In this document: positions 1 to 10,249 of the stretch, in pieces
Layout: every line of letters begins with the position of its first letter
Numbering within the stretch: position 1 is the stretch's first letter
Origin: an uncultured Methanoregula sp.
Lineage (GTDB): Archaea > Halobacteriota > Methanomicrobia > Methanomicrobiales > Methanospirillaceae
Assembly: GCF_963667735.1 (NCBI RefSeq)
Contig: NZ_OY763919.1
Span: 2,295,539-2,359,538 of the forward strand
Direction: 5' to 3'
DNA: 64,000 nt
Program-made: the position numbers and the translations under genes
The notes under the pieces: generated by a model
What the model was told of the DNA's origin: nothing
Database searches by the model: none
What the model saw: the letters and a program-made list of their open reading frames with translations, nothing else

Positions 1-1765
1 GGAGACAGCAGATGCCCCGGACCTGGAGATCGATCCGGACTCCTGCCTGGGAAGCCCGGTAAAGGGCAATGATGCAGTCCTTGTCAACAAGGGCATTCAT
101 CTTGAAGATGAGATGGCCCCCGCCATGTTCCCGGTGAAGGCAGATCTCCCGTTCAATCTTCTCAAGAATGGACTTGCGCAGGGTAACCGGGGCTACCAGG
201 AGTTTGTTGTACTGTTCGATCCGGGCATAGCCGGTTAAGAAATTGAAGAGGTTTGCAATATCCTCCCCGATCTGTTTGTCACAGGTGAACATCCCAAAGT
301 CCGTGTAAATGCGGCTGGTTGTGGCATTATAATTGCCGGTGCCCAGGTGCATGTACCGGCGGATACAGTCTTTTTCACGCCGGACCACCATGCAGAGCTT
401 GGCGTGGACCTTGAGCCCGACGACCCCGTACACAACATGGACACCCTCGGCTTCGAGCGCCCGGGCCCAGCCGATATTGTTCTCCTCATCGAACCGGGCT
501 TTCAGCTCGATCAGCGCAGCAACCGCTTTGCCGTTTTCCCGGGCTTCCATAAGGGCATTGACAATCGGCGAATTGGATCCAACGCGGTACAGGGTAATCT
601 TGATGGCAAGGACATCCGGATCATGGGCAGCCTGCCGGATGAAATTGACAACGGGAGAGAAACTGTCGTACGGCTGGTAGAGGAGAACGTCATGGCGACG
701 GATCGTGGCAAAGATATCTTTTCCTTCCGCTATCTCGGGAGAGATTGAGGGCAGGAACGGGGTATCCTTGAGATTCGGGCGATCGATCGCCATGAGTTCC
801 ATGAGATCTGCCATCCCTACCGGATGCCCTACCCGGTAAATCATGGAGGACGTGGCCCCAAGTTTCTTCTCAAGGATATGGCAGATATCGGGATGCATGG
901 AGGAATCCACTTCAATCCGGACCGGGTTTCCCCGGGCTCTCTGTTCCATCACTTCTTCAACAGTCGTGAGCAGGTCTGATGCATCATCAACCTCGATCTC
1001 AAGATCCGCATCCCTTGTGATCCGGAATGGGAACGAGGATACGACTTCAAGGCCGGGGAAGAGATGATTGAGGTGGGCAGCGATGATCTCTTCAAGATAG
1101 ATGAAATGGATTGGGCTGTTGCTGGTCCGGGGCGAATCAGCAGGTTCGGGGATCCGGATCAGCCGGGAGAACAGGTTAGTTGGGACCTTGACCCGGGCGA
1201 AAAAGTCCTTCCCTTTGGGATCGCGGACAATGATGGCCAGGTTGAGGGAGAGGTTGGAGATGAAGGGAAACGGATGGGAACTGTCAAAGGCAAGGGGCGT
1301 GAGGACCGGGAAGACCTCGTTGACAAAAAAGGTGTGCATGGCAGCTTTCTGCTGCTCGTTTAACGTAGTATAGGAATGGATGATAATTCCCTCTGCCGTG
1401 AGTTTCGGGAGGATCTCATTGTGCCAGCAGTCGTACTGGACACGGAGTTCGGGAAGGAGCGCCTGCTGGATTGCATCGATCTGCTGGGAGGGGGTCATGC
1501 CATCCGGGGGGGCCCTGAGAACACCTTTTGATACCTGGCGCTGGAGACCGGATACCCGCACCATGAAGAACTCGTCCAGATTATTTGCATAGATCGCAAG
1601 GAACTTGACCCGTTCCAGGAGCGGGTGGTTTTTGTCCAGCGCTTCATCCAGGACATGCCGGTTGAACCGGATCCAGCTCAGTTCCCGGTTGATAAAAAGG
1701 GTCGGATCGCTTCCAAAGGATTGTCCTGTTTCAACACTGGTGCCCTGTAACGTAGAGGAATCCAT
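1..1765 (-). CDS. ppk1: Polyphosphate kinase 1, 3' end beyond window
   Basis: Reversible transfer of the ATP gamma-phosphate onto polyphosphate. About 588 codons are visible from the ATG at 1765; the family is usually near 700 residues, so roughly the last 110 are outside the window. The N-terminal domain begins with a NRELSWIRFN segment and continues with NLDEFFMVRVSG, both typical of Ppk1. The phosphohistidine motif LKVHAKLCMV lies near residue 455, followed by HLGTGNYN and later NALVDKD. The second conserved His region of the C-terminal domain is not reached. The gene has its own TATA box upstream and runs divergently from nothing else nearby. Many short open frames on the opposite strand are shadows of it. 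The assignment is firm. Confidence 0.95.
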   Translation of the reverse strand, partial: MDSSTLQGTSVETGQSFGSDPTLFINRELSWIRFNRHVLDEALDKNHPLLERVKFLAIYANNLDEFFMVRVSGLQRQVSKGVLRAPPDGMTPSQQIDAIQQALLPELRVQYDCWHNEILPKLTAEGIIIHSYTTLNEQQKAAMHTFFVNEVFPVLTPLAFDSSHPFPFISNLSLNLAIIVRDPKGKDFFARVKVPTNLFSRLIRIPEPADSPRTSNSPIHFIYLEEIIAAHLNHLFPGLEVVSSFPFRITRDADLEIEVDDASDLLTTVEEVMEQRARGNPVRIEVDSSMHPDICHILEKKLGATSSMIYRVGHPVGMADLMELMAIDRPNLKDTPFLPSISPEIAEGKDIFATIRRHDVLLYQPYDSFSPVVNFIRQAAHDPDVLAIKITLYRVGSNSPIVNALMEARENGKAVAALIELKARFDEENNIGWARALEAEGVHVVYGVVGLKVHAKLCMVVRREKDCIRRYMHLGTGNYNATTSRIYTDFGMFTCDKQIGEDIANLFNFLTGYARIEQYNKLLVAPVTLRKSILEKIEREICLHREHGGGHLIFKMNALVDKDCIIALYRASQAGVRIDLQVRGICCL

Positions 1766-1807
1766 GTAATGCCCCAAAGAATTTACTATAGAGATAGACG
1801 ACTCAAA

Positions 1808-1819
1808 TCAATATAATTC
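1808..1819 (-). promoter_or_regulatory. TATA box candidate for ppk1
   Basis: On the reverse strand an AATTATATTG-like box lies about 45-55 bases upstream of the ppk1 ATG, in an AT-rich stretch. This is a reasonable archaeal promoter position with a short leader. Confidence 0.4.
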
Positions 1820-1895
1820 TTGTGACCGTCGTAAACGAATCCCGTTTCAGGAGGCAAGAACGTTATGACTGCAGGCTCCCACCGAGAGAACTGGC

Positions 1896-2576
1896 TCATC
1901 CATTGAAGTTGTGGTACCGGTAACAGTTGTCGATGAACTCCTGTTTGCGGTGCTCGCTTTTGCCGGTGGGGGGGCGGAGGTAGCCGACTTCGGGAGTCTG
2001 CTCTGCCGGACAGTACGGGCAGAGAGCTGCATCCACATCATTGGATTTATCCCGGACCGGACAATAATATACTCCGTCAATCAACTCAACCCGGTCCCCG
2101 CCGGGAAACGGGGTGCCGGCAGGATGCCCGGGTTCGCAAAGCACGAGCATGCAATATCCTGCAAGAAGATATTTCAGGAACCGGATCCGGGGTGCATCAC
2201 CAGATTCATCATCCCGGCACTGGCGGCTGACCATATCCCAGTAGGTTCCTTGTTCAGCGGACAGGGATTCTTTCAGGGTGGCAAAAGTGCCCTGTTGCCG
2301 GGCAAGCCGGATCTTCTGGTAGGTTCCAAGCAGATGCTCGTTAATCTTTGTTGTGAGTTCCTGCCGGTATTCCGGAGTAAGAGTGATGACGTTAGTAGCA
2401 AAATTCTGCTTCATCCGCTGGATATCCACAGGGGAGTAGATAAGCACGAGCCGGGCAATCTCCTCCCCGAGTTCCCCCCGTGTTGCTGCATTTTTCAATG
2501 TTTTACACTGGCCGGCTATATCCGTGGGTAAAGAGGCGATTGCTGGGGAATCCGGTTTTTTTCCAAAGAGTGACAT
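1896..2576 (-). CDS. DUF2115 (UPF0305) family protein
   Basis: About 226 residues if the ATG at 2576 (MSLFGKK) is used. The frame stays open to 2705, but that extension would run through the cimA promoter, so I prefer the inner start. The C-terminal half carries a Cys-rich, conserved-looking pattern: LCEPGHPAGTPFPGG, then DGVYYCPVRDKSND, then ALCPYCPA. This arrangement matches what I know of DUF2115, a methanogen family of unknown function. The paired cysteines suggest metal binding, which is inference. It is divergent to cimA with an intergenic region of about 160 bases. No function is assigned. Confidence 0.7.
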   Translation of the reverse strand: MSLFGKKPDSPAIASLPTDIAGQCKTLKNAATRGELGEEIARLVLIYSPVDIQRMKQNFATNVITLTPEYRQELTTKINEHLLGTYQKIRLARQQGTFATLKESLSAEQGTYWDMVSRQCRDDESGDAPRIRFLKYLLAGYCMLVLCEPGHPAGTPFPGGDRVELIDGVYYCPVRDKSNDVDAALCPYCPAEQTPEVGYLRPPTGKSEHRKQEFIDNCYRYHNFNG

Positions 2577-2690
2577 GACAAGATCGCCGGAAATAGGTAT
2601 TCGGCATCTGCCGGATAGTATGAACCGGTGAAATATAATTTCTCCGGTTACTGCACCAGATAGCAAAAAAAACAGAATCTGCCCGAATCT

Positions 2691-2700
2691 TTTTATATTC
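2691..2700 (+). promoter_or_regulatory. TATA box for the cimA-ilvB-ilvN operon
   Basis: TTTTATATTC lies 37-46 bases upstream of the GTG at 2737, so transcription would start near 2718-2722 with a short leader. Confidence 0.5.
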
Positions 2701-2736
2701 TTCATTCCTACGAATATTCATGGTGATTTGCCATGA

Positions 2737-4227
2737 GTGAGTGTTTTATTTGTCAATAACCTGCGTTTTTTAGATACAACCTTACGGGACGGGGAACAGA
2801 CTCCCGGTGTCTCGCTGAATACCGAACAGAAACTTGAAATTGCATCAAGGCTCGCGGACATTGGTATCGATGTCATCGAAGCGGGTTCTGCCGCTGCATC
2901 CGATGGAGAGCGGGAAGCCATCAGAACGATTGCAGATGCCGGTCTTAATGCAGAGATCTGCACGTTTGCCCGGGCTCTTCACGCTGACATTGATTTTGCG
3001 GCTGACTGTAATGTTGACTCTATCCACCTCGTGGTTCCGGTCAGCGATCTGCACATAGCAAAGAAGATGCGCAAGACCCGAAATGAGGTGGTCAGCATGG
3101 CCCTGGATGCAGTAGAATATGCAAAAGACCGGGGTCTTATTGTTGAACTGAGCGGGGAGGATGCTTCCCGGGCAGATCAGCAGTTCCTCTGTTCGCTCTT
3201 TGCTTCCGGTGTAGAACACGGGGCAGACCGGCTCTGTTTCTGCGATACGGTTGGTGTGCTTACCCCGGAAAAAGTTGCGGAATATATTCCGCCGCTTGCA
3301 GAAATAGCCCCGCTCTCCATCCATTGCCATGATGATCTCGGGTTTGCCCTGACCAACACGATGGCTGCCCTGAAATCCGGGGCATCCTGTACTCATGTTA
3401 CCGTCAACGGGCTTGGAGAAAGGGCGGGGAATACCCCGTTCGAGGAGGTTGTGATGGCTCTCGAAGTTCTTTACGGTTATCGCACCCGGATCCAGAAGGA
3501 GCTCATTTACCCGCTCTCAAGCCTCGTATCCCGTCATACCGGAGTCCCTCTTGCCGTGAACAAGGCGATTGTCGGGGAGATGGCTTTCACGCACGAGAGC
3601 GGGATCCATGCCCACGGTATCATCCGCGAACCCGCCACGTATGAATCGGTAAAACCCGAGATGGTTGGCCGCAAGCGCCGTATCGTTCTTGGCAAGCATT
3701 CCGGTTCCGCATCTGTTGAAGCAGCCCTTGACGAGATGAACTACAAGGCCGAGCCGCCGCAGGTAAAAGAGATTGTCAAACGGATAAAACAGCTTGGCGA
3801 CAGCGGGAAGCGGGTCACGGATGCCGACCTGATGGCAGTTGCCGATGCAGTTCTTGCAATCGAATGCAAGCCGGTCATCAAGATGCGACAGTTTACTGCC
3901 ACTTCCGGCAGCCACATGATCCCGACTGCATCAGTCACGCTGGTCGTGAACGGCCAGGAGATGACCGGAGCTGCAACAGGCGATGGCCCGGTGGATGCTG
4001 CCATGCAGGTCCTGCGCAAATGCGTCAGCGATGTTGCAGATATCCGGCTTGAAGAATATCACGTAGACGCGATCCAGGGCGGCACCGATGCCCTTGTCGA
4101 AGTGACAGTAAGATTAAGTAAAGACGGAAAGATAATTACTTCACGCGGTGCCCGCACCGATATCATCATGGCCAGCGTTGAAGCGATGATCGCCGGCATG
4201 AACAGACTACTGAGGGACAGAACATGA
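2737..4227 (+). CDS. cimA: (R)-citramalate synthase / 2-isopropylmalate synthase family
   Basis: 496 residues, HMGL-like TIM barrel plus C-terminal LeuA regulatory domain. Seen directly: FLDTTLRDGEQTPGVS at the N-terminus, the metal ligand motifs IHCHDD and HESGIHAHGI, and a C-terminal segment with GDGPVDAAMQ and GGTDALVEV typical of the leucine/isoleucine-responsive dimer domain. After the first strand the sequence reads DVIEAGSAAAS; as I recall, archaeal citramalate synthases have EAGSA here while isopropylmalate synthases have EAGFP. CimA condenses pyruvate and acetyl-CoA for threonine-independent isoleucine synthesis, which fits the following ilvBN genes (ATGA overlap). The GTG start is the first in frame that follows the TATA box. 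An isopropylmalate synthase role cannot be excluded. Confidence 0.85.
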   Translation: MSVLFVNNLRFLDTTLRDGEQTPGVSLNTEQKLEIASRLADIGIDVIEAGSAAASDGEREAIRTIADAGLNAEICTFARALHADIDFAADCNVDSIHLVVPVSDLHIAKKMRKTRNEVVSMALDAVEYAKDRGLIVELSGEDASRADQQFLCSLFASGVEHGADRLCFCDTVGVLTPEKVAEYIPPLAEIAPLSIHCHDDLGFALTNTMAALKSGASCTHVTVNGLGERAGNTPFEEVVMALEVLYGYRTRIQKELIYPLSSLVSRHTGVPLAVNKAIVGEMAFTHESGIHAHGIIREPATYESVKPEMVGRKRRIVLGKHSGSASVEAALDEMNYKAEPPQVKEIVKRIKQLGDSGKRVTDADLMAVADAVLAIECKPVIKMRQFTATSGSHMIPTASVTLVVNGQEMTGAATGDGPVDAAMQVLRKCVSDVADIRLEEYHVDAIQGGTDALVEVTVRLSKDGKIITSRGARTDIIMASVEAMIAGMNRLLRDRT

Positions 4228-5900
4228 AAACCGGGGCAAAAATCCTCGTCGAATCACTCCAGCGCGAGGGAGTCGAGACCATCTTCGGCTATCCTGGCGG
4301 AGTGGTGCTGCCTATCTACGATGAACTCTATGATTCACCCCTGCAGCACATCCTTGTACGGCACGAACAGGCTGCAGCGCATGCCGCGGACGGGTATGCG
4401 AGGGCAAGCGGTCGTGTAGGCGTATGCCTCGCCACGTCGGGTCCCGGTGCCTGCAACCTGGTCACCGGGATTGCCACGGCGTACATGGACTCGGTTCCCC
4501 TGGTAGCCCTTACCGGTCAGGTCCCGACGAACCTGCTCGGGAACGATGCCTTCCAGGAATCGGATATCACCGGCATCACGATGCCTATCACGAAGCACAA
4601 CTATCTGGTGAAAAGCGCATCCGAAGTGAGCCGCGTTGTCCAGGAAGCATTCTATATCGCCGGCACCGGCCGGCAGGGCCCGGTCCTCATCGATATCCCA
4701 AAAGATGTGAGCACCGGTATGTCCGGCGATGTAAAACTGCCGGAAAAAGTCTCGCTTCGTGGGTATAATCCAACTTATAAAGGTCACAAGCGGCAGATCG
4801 AAAAAGCCCTTGAACTGCTCGACCATGCCGAGCGTCCGCTCATCTATGCCGGTGGCGGCATCATATCGTCCAATGCATCCCCGGAACTCATCGAATTTGC
4901 CACACTCGCGTCCGTACCAGTGACAACCACCCTGATGGGTATCGGGTGTCTTCCCTGCAACCACCTGCTCAACCTGGGCATGCTTGGGATGCATGGCACG
5001 GAATATGCAAATTTCGCGGTCACCGAATGCGACCTGATGATAGCAGTGGGCGCCCGGTTCGATGACCGGGTAACCGGCAAGATCGAGACGTTTGCCCCCA
5101 CGGCAAAGATCATCCATATCGATATCGATCCAGCCGAGATCGGCAAGAACAAGAAAGTAGACGTCCCGATTGTCGGGGATGTAAAAGAGGTATTGAAAGA
5201 CCTCCTTGCGCTGATGAAAAAACAGGATGCCCGCGATACCTGGCTTAAGAAAGTCCGGCACTGGAAACAGCATCATCCACTCAAATGTCCCACCGATGGA
5301 GGACTGCACCCGCAGTACATCATCCGGACGCTCTCCGATCTTGTCAAAGACAAGGCAGTCATCGTCTCCGAAGTCGGGCAGAACCAGATGTGGACTGCGC
5401 AGCACTTCTGCTTCCGCAACCCCCGCACCTGGATCACGTCCGGTGGCCTTGGTACCATGGGGTATGGTCTGCCTGCGGCGATGGGCGTTCATTATGCCCG
5501 CCCGGATGTCCCGGTCTTCGACATAGCCGGAGATGGAAGCATCCAGATGAACATCCAGGAGTTCGGCACGCTTGCATCGAACAATATCCCGGTAAAAGTG
5601 GTGATCCTGAACAACATGTTCCTCGGCATGGTCCGACAGTGGCAGGAGCTCTTCTACGATCGCCGGTACTCCTTTACTGAACTCCCGCCGGTCGACTTTG
5701 TCAAGATCGCCAATGCTTATGGTATCGAAGGCATGCGGGTCGAATCTCCGGATGAAGTGAAATCCGCGCTTCAGGCATCCCTTGACTGCAAGGGCCCGTT
5801 CGTGATGGATTTCCGGATCGAAAGGGAAGGCAATGTCTTCCCGATGGTCCCGGCCGGTGCTGCCATCAATGAGATGATAGGGGGGCATCCACGCGTATGA
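4224..5900 (+). CDS. ilvB: Acetolactate synthase large subunit
   Basis: 558 residues, full length for the family. Thiamine diphosphate enzyme that joins two pyruvates to acetolactate or pyruvate and 2-oxobutyrate to acetohydroxybutyrate. The catalytic Glu sits in RHEQAAAHAADGYAR (E48), the cofactor-binding motif is GDGSIQMNIQEF with NN downstream, and GPGACNLVTG marks the N-terminal pyrimidine-binding domain. It overlaps cimA and ilvN by four bases each (ATGA), so the three are translationally coupled. A long open frame on the opposite strand is a codon-bias shadow. Confidence 0.97.
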   Translation: MKTGAKILVESLQREGVETIFGYPGGVVLPIYDELYDSPLQHILVRHEQAAAHAADGYARASGRVGVCLATSGPGACNLVTGIATAYMDSVPLVALTGQVPTNLLGNDAFQESDITGITMPITKHNYLVKSASEVSRVVQEAFYIAGTGRQGPVLIDIPKDVSTGMSGDVKLPEKVSLRGYNPTYKGHKRQIEKALELLDHAERPLIYAGGGIISSNASPELIEFATLASVPVTTTLMGIGCLPCNHLLNLGMLGMHGTEYANFAVTECDLMIAVGARFDDRVTGKIETFAPTAKIIHIDIDPAEIGKNKKVDVPIVGDVKEVLKDLLALMKKQDARDTWLKKVRHWKQHHPLKCPTDGGLHPQYIIRTLSDLVKDKAVIVSEVGQNQMWTAQHFCFRNPRTWITSGGLGTMGYGLPAAMGVHYARPDVPVFDIAGDGSIQMNIQEFGTLASNNIPVKVVILNNMFLGMVRQWQELFYDRRYSFTELPPVDFVKIANAYGIEGMRVESPDEVKSALQASLDCKGPFVMDFRIEREGNVFPMVPAGAAINEMIGGHPRV

Positions 5901-6400
5901 AACTGCACACGTTATCCGTTCTCGTGGAGAACCGGGCCGGTGTCTTATCCCGCGTCACGGGACTTTTCTCGCGCCGGGGATTCAATATCGAGAGCCTTGC
6001 CGTTGGTCCCTGCGAAGAACCGGACATGAGCCGGATCACCATCGTGGTCATTGGCGACGACGGGAAGATCGAACAGGTGATGAAACAGCTCAACAAGCTC
6101 ATCGAAGTTATCAAGGTCTCGGACCTGACTGACAGCGAACGGGTGGAGCGGGAACTTGCCCTCATCAAAGTAACCGCGGAGCTGGGAACCACTCGGGCTG
6201 AGATCATGCAGATAGCATCGATCTTCCGGGCCTCGATTGTTGATGTCGGGGCAAAGACCCTCATACTCCAGGTGATCGGAGACAAGGACAAGATCGATGC
6301 CCTGGAAAAACTCCTGCGCCAGTACGGGATCAAGGAGTTTGTCCGGACCGGCACTATCGGAATTCTCCGCGGATCAAAAACCGTAACAAGCGGGAAATAA
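5897..6400 (+). CDS. ilvN: Acetolactate synthase small (regulatory) subunit
   Basis: 167 residues, the usual length. The N-terminal ACT domain is visible as LSVLVENRAGVLSRVTGLFS followed by RGFNIESLAVGP. The second half (from about residue 80) matches the C-terminal ACT-like domain of the family, with ELALIKV and FVRTGTIGILRG. It binds branched-chain amino acids and gives feedback control of the IlvB catalytic subunit. It is the last gene of the operon; a T-rich stretch follows directly. Confidence 0.96.
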   Translation: MKLHTLSVLVENRAGVLSRVTGLFSRRGFNIESLAVGPCEEPDMSRITIVVIGDDGKIEQVMKQLNKLIEVIKVSDLTDSERVERELALIKVTAELGTTRAEIMQIASIFRASIVDVGAKTLILQVIGDKDKIDALEKLLRQYGIKEFVRTGTIGILRGSKTVTSGK

Positions 6401-6615
6401 TTTTTCACTCTTTTCGAGCAGCTCAATATCCGATATTATTTTTGCATATACACCGCCTAATCCCATAAATAGAATTTTTCCCGGCATATCCTGCCATTAT
6501 GTTGTCCGGCAGAGTACTTCCGGATGCCTTTTTTTAATAATTTCCAGTACCCATCGGATTACGGAAGAATGATTTAATTAAGGAACAAAGAAAAGAAACA
6601 TATTCCTGATAATAT
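6401..6615 (+). promoter_or_regulatory. Intergenic region with T-rich end signal and promoter
   Basis: A T-rich run follows ilvN (6401-6415), plausible as an archaeal terminator. A TATA-like GATTTAATTAAG at 6571-6582 lies 34-45 bases before the next ATG. Nothing else recognised. Confidence 0.4.
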
Positions 6616-9600
6616 ATGCTCATCCTCTATGTCGATGATGAGCCTGCCCTTCTCGAGATGGGAAAACTGTTCCTGGAGATGGACGGGGAGTTTGAGGTAG
6701 ATACGGTTGCATCAGCCCCGGCTGCACTCGAACTTTTGAAGACAAAAAATTACGATGCCATTCTTTCGGATTACGAGATGCCGGAAATGAACGGCATTGA
6801 ACTGCTGCAGCAGATCCGGTCTGCCGGCAACAGGATCCCATTCATCATGTTCACCGGACGGGGCCGCGAGGAAGTTGTTATCCGGGCCCTCAATAACGGC
6901 GCTGACAACTATATCCAGAAAGGCGGCGATCCCCGCATCATGTTTGCCGAACTCTCCCACACCATCCAGCGTGCGGTCCTGATGCGAAGAACTCTTCTCA
7001 CCCTTGCAGAGCAGGAGCAGCGCTATCATGATCTCCAGAATGCAAACGATCTGATCCAGAGCGTGGCACCCGATGGCCGTTTCCTGTTCGTCAACAAAAA
7101 ATGGACCGAAACGCTTGGATACGGTGAACAGGATCTCAGAACCTTAAAAGTGTTCGATATCATCCACGAGGAGAGCCGCAACCATTGCATGGAAATCTTT
7201 CCCCGCGTGATAGCCGGGGAAAGTGTTGGTCTTATAGAAGCAACGTTCAAAACCCGCGATGGCAGGAAAATATATGTCGAAGGTATGGTCACCTCCCAAA
7301 GGACCGAAGGGAAACAGGTCTACACGCGGGGGATATTCAAGGATATAACCGACAAGAAAAACGCTGAATCGGCACTTATCGAGAGTGAAGCACGCTATCG
7401 GAATGTTGTCGAGGACCAGACCGAATTTATCTCCCGGTGCCGGCCCGATGGGGTCCATGTATTTGTCAACGATGCCTATTGCCGGTATTTTTCACTGGCC
7501 CGCGAGGAGGTTATCGGTCGCCGTATTGCCCCAAAAATTTTTCCGGAGGATAAAAAACGGGTCGGCGACCATTTTGCCTCCCTGACCCCCGACCACCCGG
7601 TTGCTTCTATAACCCACCGGGTCATCCTTCCGGACGGGAGAATCCGGTGGCAGGAATGGTCAAACCGGGCTATCTTCGACAGCACCGGCAATGTTGTGGA
7701 GTACCAGTCGGTTGGCAGGGATGTCACCGATTTAAAGACTGCCGAGGAGGAACTGCTCCGGAAAAACGATGAGATCCACGCTGCATACGAACAGCTGGCA
7801 GCTGCCGAAGAGGAGCTCCGCGGGCAGTACGACGAACTTGTCACGGGCGAGACGCGGATCCGAAACAGCGAGGAAAAGTACCGGACCCTCTTCAACAACA
7901 CGATCGATGAAGTGTATATTCATGAACTGCAGCCGGATGGATCACCCGGCATCTTCCTGGAAGTCAATGAGATCATGTGCAGCAAACTGGGATATACCCG
8001 TAAAGAACTTCTGCAGATGACCGTTCGGGATATCGTCTCGGATGCACACCGGAAAAAGATGGAGAATATCCGTCATCAGACGGTTGAGAACGGGATATCC
8101 ACGTTCTATGCCGAACATATGAGAAAAGACGGTTCCGTATTCCCTGTTGAGGTCAACATCCACCGGATAAGTCTTGGGGGAAAAACCGTTGTTCTTGCAG
8201 CAGCCCGGGACATAACCGAGCGTAAACGCATTGAAGAGACTCTCCGTGAACGGGATACGATGTTCCGGGTCATCTTCGACAACAGCCCGTATCCCATTTC
8301 CCTGAACCGGGTCCCGGACGGGAAATTCCTTGCCGTAAATGCTGCATTTCTCCAGAGCAGCGGATATGCAGAGTCAGAAGTGCTGGGGAAAAGCCCTGTC
8401 GACATCCGGCTCCTCTCTCTTCTGGATTTTGGAAAACTCTCATCCCATCTTCTCACGAAAGGCAGGATCGAAAACCTGCCCATGGTCCTGCACAGCAAAA
8501 CCGGAATGCCGGTTCATGTGCTCTTCTCCACAATCCCGGTCACCATCAATGACCAGGCAGCCATTCTCACCGTAACAGCCGAGACAACCAAACTGAAACG
8601 GATTGAGGAGGAACTCCTCATAAAAAACAAGGAGATCCAGACGGCGTATGAAAATATTACTGCCGCAGAAGAAGAGCTCAGGGCAAATTACGAAGAGCTG
8701 AAAAAGAAAGACGGGGAACTTCTGGCAAGCGAGGAGCAGTTCAGGGCCCTGTTTCACGATAATCCCACCATGCTCTTCACGCTCGATCCCGATGGACGGA
8801 TTTTATCGGTCAACCGTTTCGGGGCAGAGTCTCTTGGCTATACCCGGGCCGAACTTGAGGGCCGGTCGGTGATGGACGTCATTTACCCGGTGGAGCACCA
8901 GGCCGTCAGTGAACAGTTCCGGATCTGCCTCAAGTCTCCCGGTAAGATCTTTTCCTGGAGATTCCGAAAGATCAAAAAGGATGGCACGGTCATCTGGGTT
9001 GACGAACGTGCACGGGCAATTGCAGGATCTCAGGGTATCACTCATGTCTTCGTTGTCTGCCAGGATATAACAGAACAGAAACAGGCATTTGACGAACTGC
9101 GGCTTCTCAAGATCACGGTCGAGGAGGCATTCGATGAAGTGCTCTGGCTCGATTTCGATGGAAAGATCCTGTACGCCAATGAAGCCGCATGCAGGATCTC
9201 GGGATATAATCACGAAGAGTTCGAAAAGATGAATATCTTCGAGCTTGACCCGGATTTTTCCCCCGAACGGTACAGGAAATCCATGGAGAATCTGCGGCAG
9301 AACAAATCCCATATCTTCCTAACCCGGCACCGGTGCAAAGACGGGACCTTCATTGAAGTCGAGGTAATGTCGGTCTATGTCAACCGGGACGGCGTGGAGT
9401 ACAGCTTCTCATTTGTACGGGATATCACCGAGCGGAAACAGACCGAGAAGATACTCCAGGTGACGAACCGCAAGCTCAGTCTCCTTAACAGCATCACCCG
9501 CCATGATATTCTCAATAATATCACACTCCTCTCCGGCTATATCACGCTCATGCGGGATCTCATAAAAGATCCAAAAGCCATGAAGTATCTTGAAAAGATG

Positions 9601-10095
9601 GATTCGGCAAAAGTTCTCATCACAAAACAGATCGAATTTACCCGGATTTACCAGGACCTGGGTACCACCGAACCCATCTGGCACGATATCGGGAATGTTG
9701 TGGAAAAATTACCGGTACCGGAATACATTACAATGCAGAACTCCTGTGCCGGTGTCAGGGTATATGCTGATCCCATCATGGAGAAAGTCTTCTTCAGTCT
9801 TCTCGATAATACCCTGCGGCACGGCAAGCATGCCAAAACCGTCCGCGTCTCGGCAGAAGAAACCCCGGCCGGCCTGATCATCCGGTGGGAAGACGACGGG
9901 GCAGGCATCCCGTCGGATGAAAAAGAGATCATCTTCCAGCAGGGATATGGGAAAAATACCGGCCTTGGCCTCTTCCTCTCCCGCGAGATCCTCTCGATTA
10001 CCGGCATGACCATAATCGAGTCCGGCATTCCCGGGAAGGGAGCCCGGTTCGAAATAACCGTACCCAAAGGAATATACCGGTATATCCGGCAGTAA
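6616..10095 (+). CDS. REC-6xPAS hybrid sensor histidine kinase
   Basis: 1159 residues, no membrane segments, so a cytoplasmic sensor. The receiver domain (1-120) has the phosphoacceptor Asp52 in AILSDYEMP. Six PAS units follow (about 140-250, 255-375, 415-535, 545-660, 710-825, 830-945), each ending in an RDITE-like PAC motif, with two short coiled-coil linkers containing EELR repeats. The H-box is ITRHDILNN with His963, and the ATPase domain ends with DDGAGIP and GYGKNTGLGLFLS. The order REC first, kinase last is common in methanogen kinases and implies intramolecular or network phosphorelay; partner and signal are unknown. It is transcribed alone from its own promoter. Confidence 0.93.
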   Translation: MLILYVDDEPALLEMGKLFLEMDGEFEVDTVASAPAALELLKTKNYDAILSDYEMPEMNGIELLQQIRSAGNRIPFIMFTGRGREEVVIRALNNGADNYIQKGGDPRIMFAELSHTIQRAVLMRRTLLTLAEQEQRYHDLQNANDLIQSVAPDGRFLFVNKKWTETLGYGEQDLRTLKVFDIIHEESRNHCMEIFPRVIAGESVGLIEATFKTRDGRKIYVEGMVTSQRTEGKQVYTRGIFKDITDKKNAESALIESEARYRNVVEDQTEFISRCRPDGVHVFVNDAYCRYFSLAREEVIGRRIAPKIFPEDKKRVGDHFASLTPDHPVASITHRVILPDGRIRWQEWSNRAIFDSTGNVVEYQSVGRDVTDLKTAEEELLRKNDEIHAAYEQLAAAEEELRGQYDELVTGETRIRNSEEKYRTLFNNTIDEVYIHELQPDGSPGIFLEVNEIMCSKLGYTRKELLQMTVRDIVSDAHRKKMENIRHQTVENGISTFYAEHMRKDGSVFPVEVNIHRISLGGKTVVLAAARDITERKRIEETLRERDTMFRVIFDNSPYPISLNRVPDGKFLAVNAAFLQSSGYAESEVLGKSPVDIRLLSLLDFGKLSSHLLTKGRIENLPMVLHSKTGMPVHVLFSTIPVTINDQAAILTVTAETTKLKRIEEELLIKNKEIQTAYENITAAEEELRANYEELKKKDGELLASEEQFRALFHDNPTMLFTLDPDGRILSVNRFGAESLGYTRAELEGRSVMDVIYPVEHQAVSEQFRICLKSPGKIFSWRFRKIKKDGTVIWVDERARAIAGSQGITHVFVVCQDITEQKQAFDELRLLKITVEEAFDEVLWLDFDGKILYANEAACRISGYNHEEFEKMNIFELDPDFSPERYRKSMENLRQNKSHIFLTRHRCKDGTFIEVEVMSVYVNRDGVEYSFSFVRDITERKQTEKILQVTNRKLSLLNSITRHDILNNITLLSGYITLMRDLIKDPKAMKYLEKMDSAKVLITKQIEFTRIYQDLGTTEPIWHDIGNVVEKLPVPEYITMQNSCAGVRVYADPIMEKVFFSLLDNTLRHGKHAKTVRVSAEETPAGLIIRWEDDGAGIPSDEKEIIFQQGYGKNTGLGLFLSREILSITGMTIIESGIPGKGARFEITVPKGIYRYIRQ

Positions 10096-10249
10096 ATTTT
10101 TAATAACTCTCTCAAATCGGTGGAACCGGGGGAAAATCACTTCTTCTCTCTGAAAAATCTCCGGATTCACTGCCGGCCCCGGAAGAAATATTCCCCGTCC
10201 GCAAGATTGATAGCCTGATTGGATGATACCAGAAGACAGAGACTCGGCC

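Noticed and set aside
2737..4227. Plain 2-isopropylmalate synthase (leuA) name
   Set aside because: The EAGSA segment and the ilvBN context favour citramalate synthase, although the substrate cannot be proven from sequence.
4335..5888. 517-residue open frame on the minus strand
   Set aside because: It lies fully inside ilvB in antisense and has no family sequence; GC-rich third positions keep it open.
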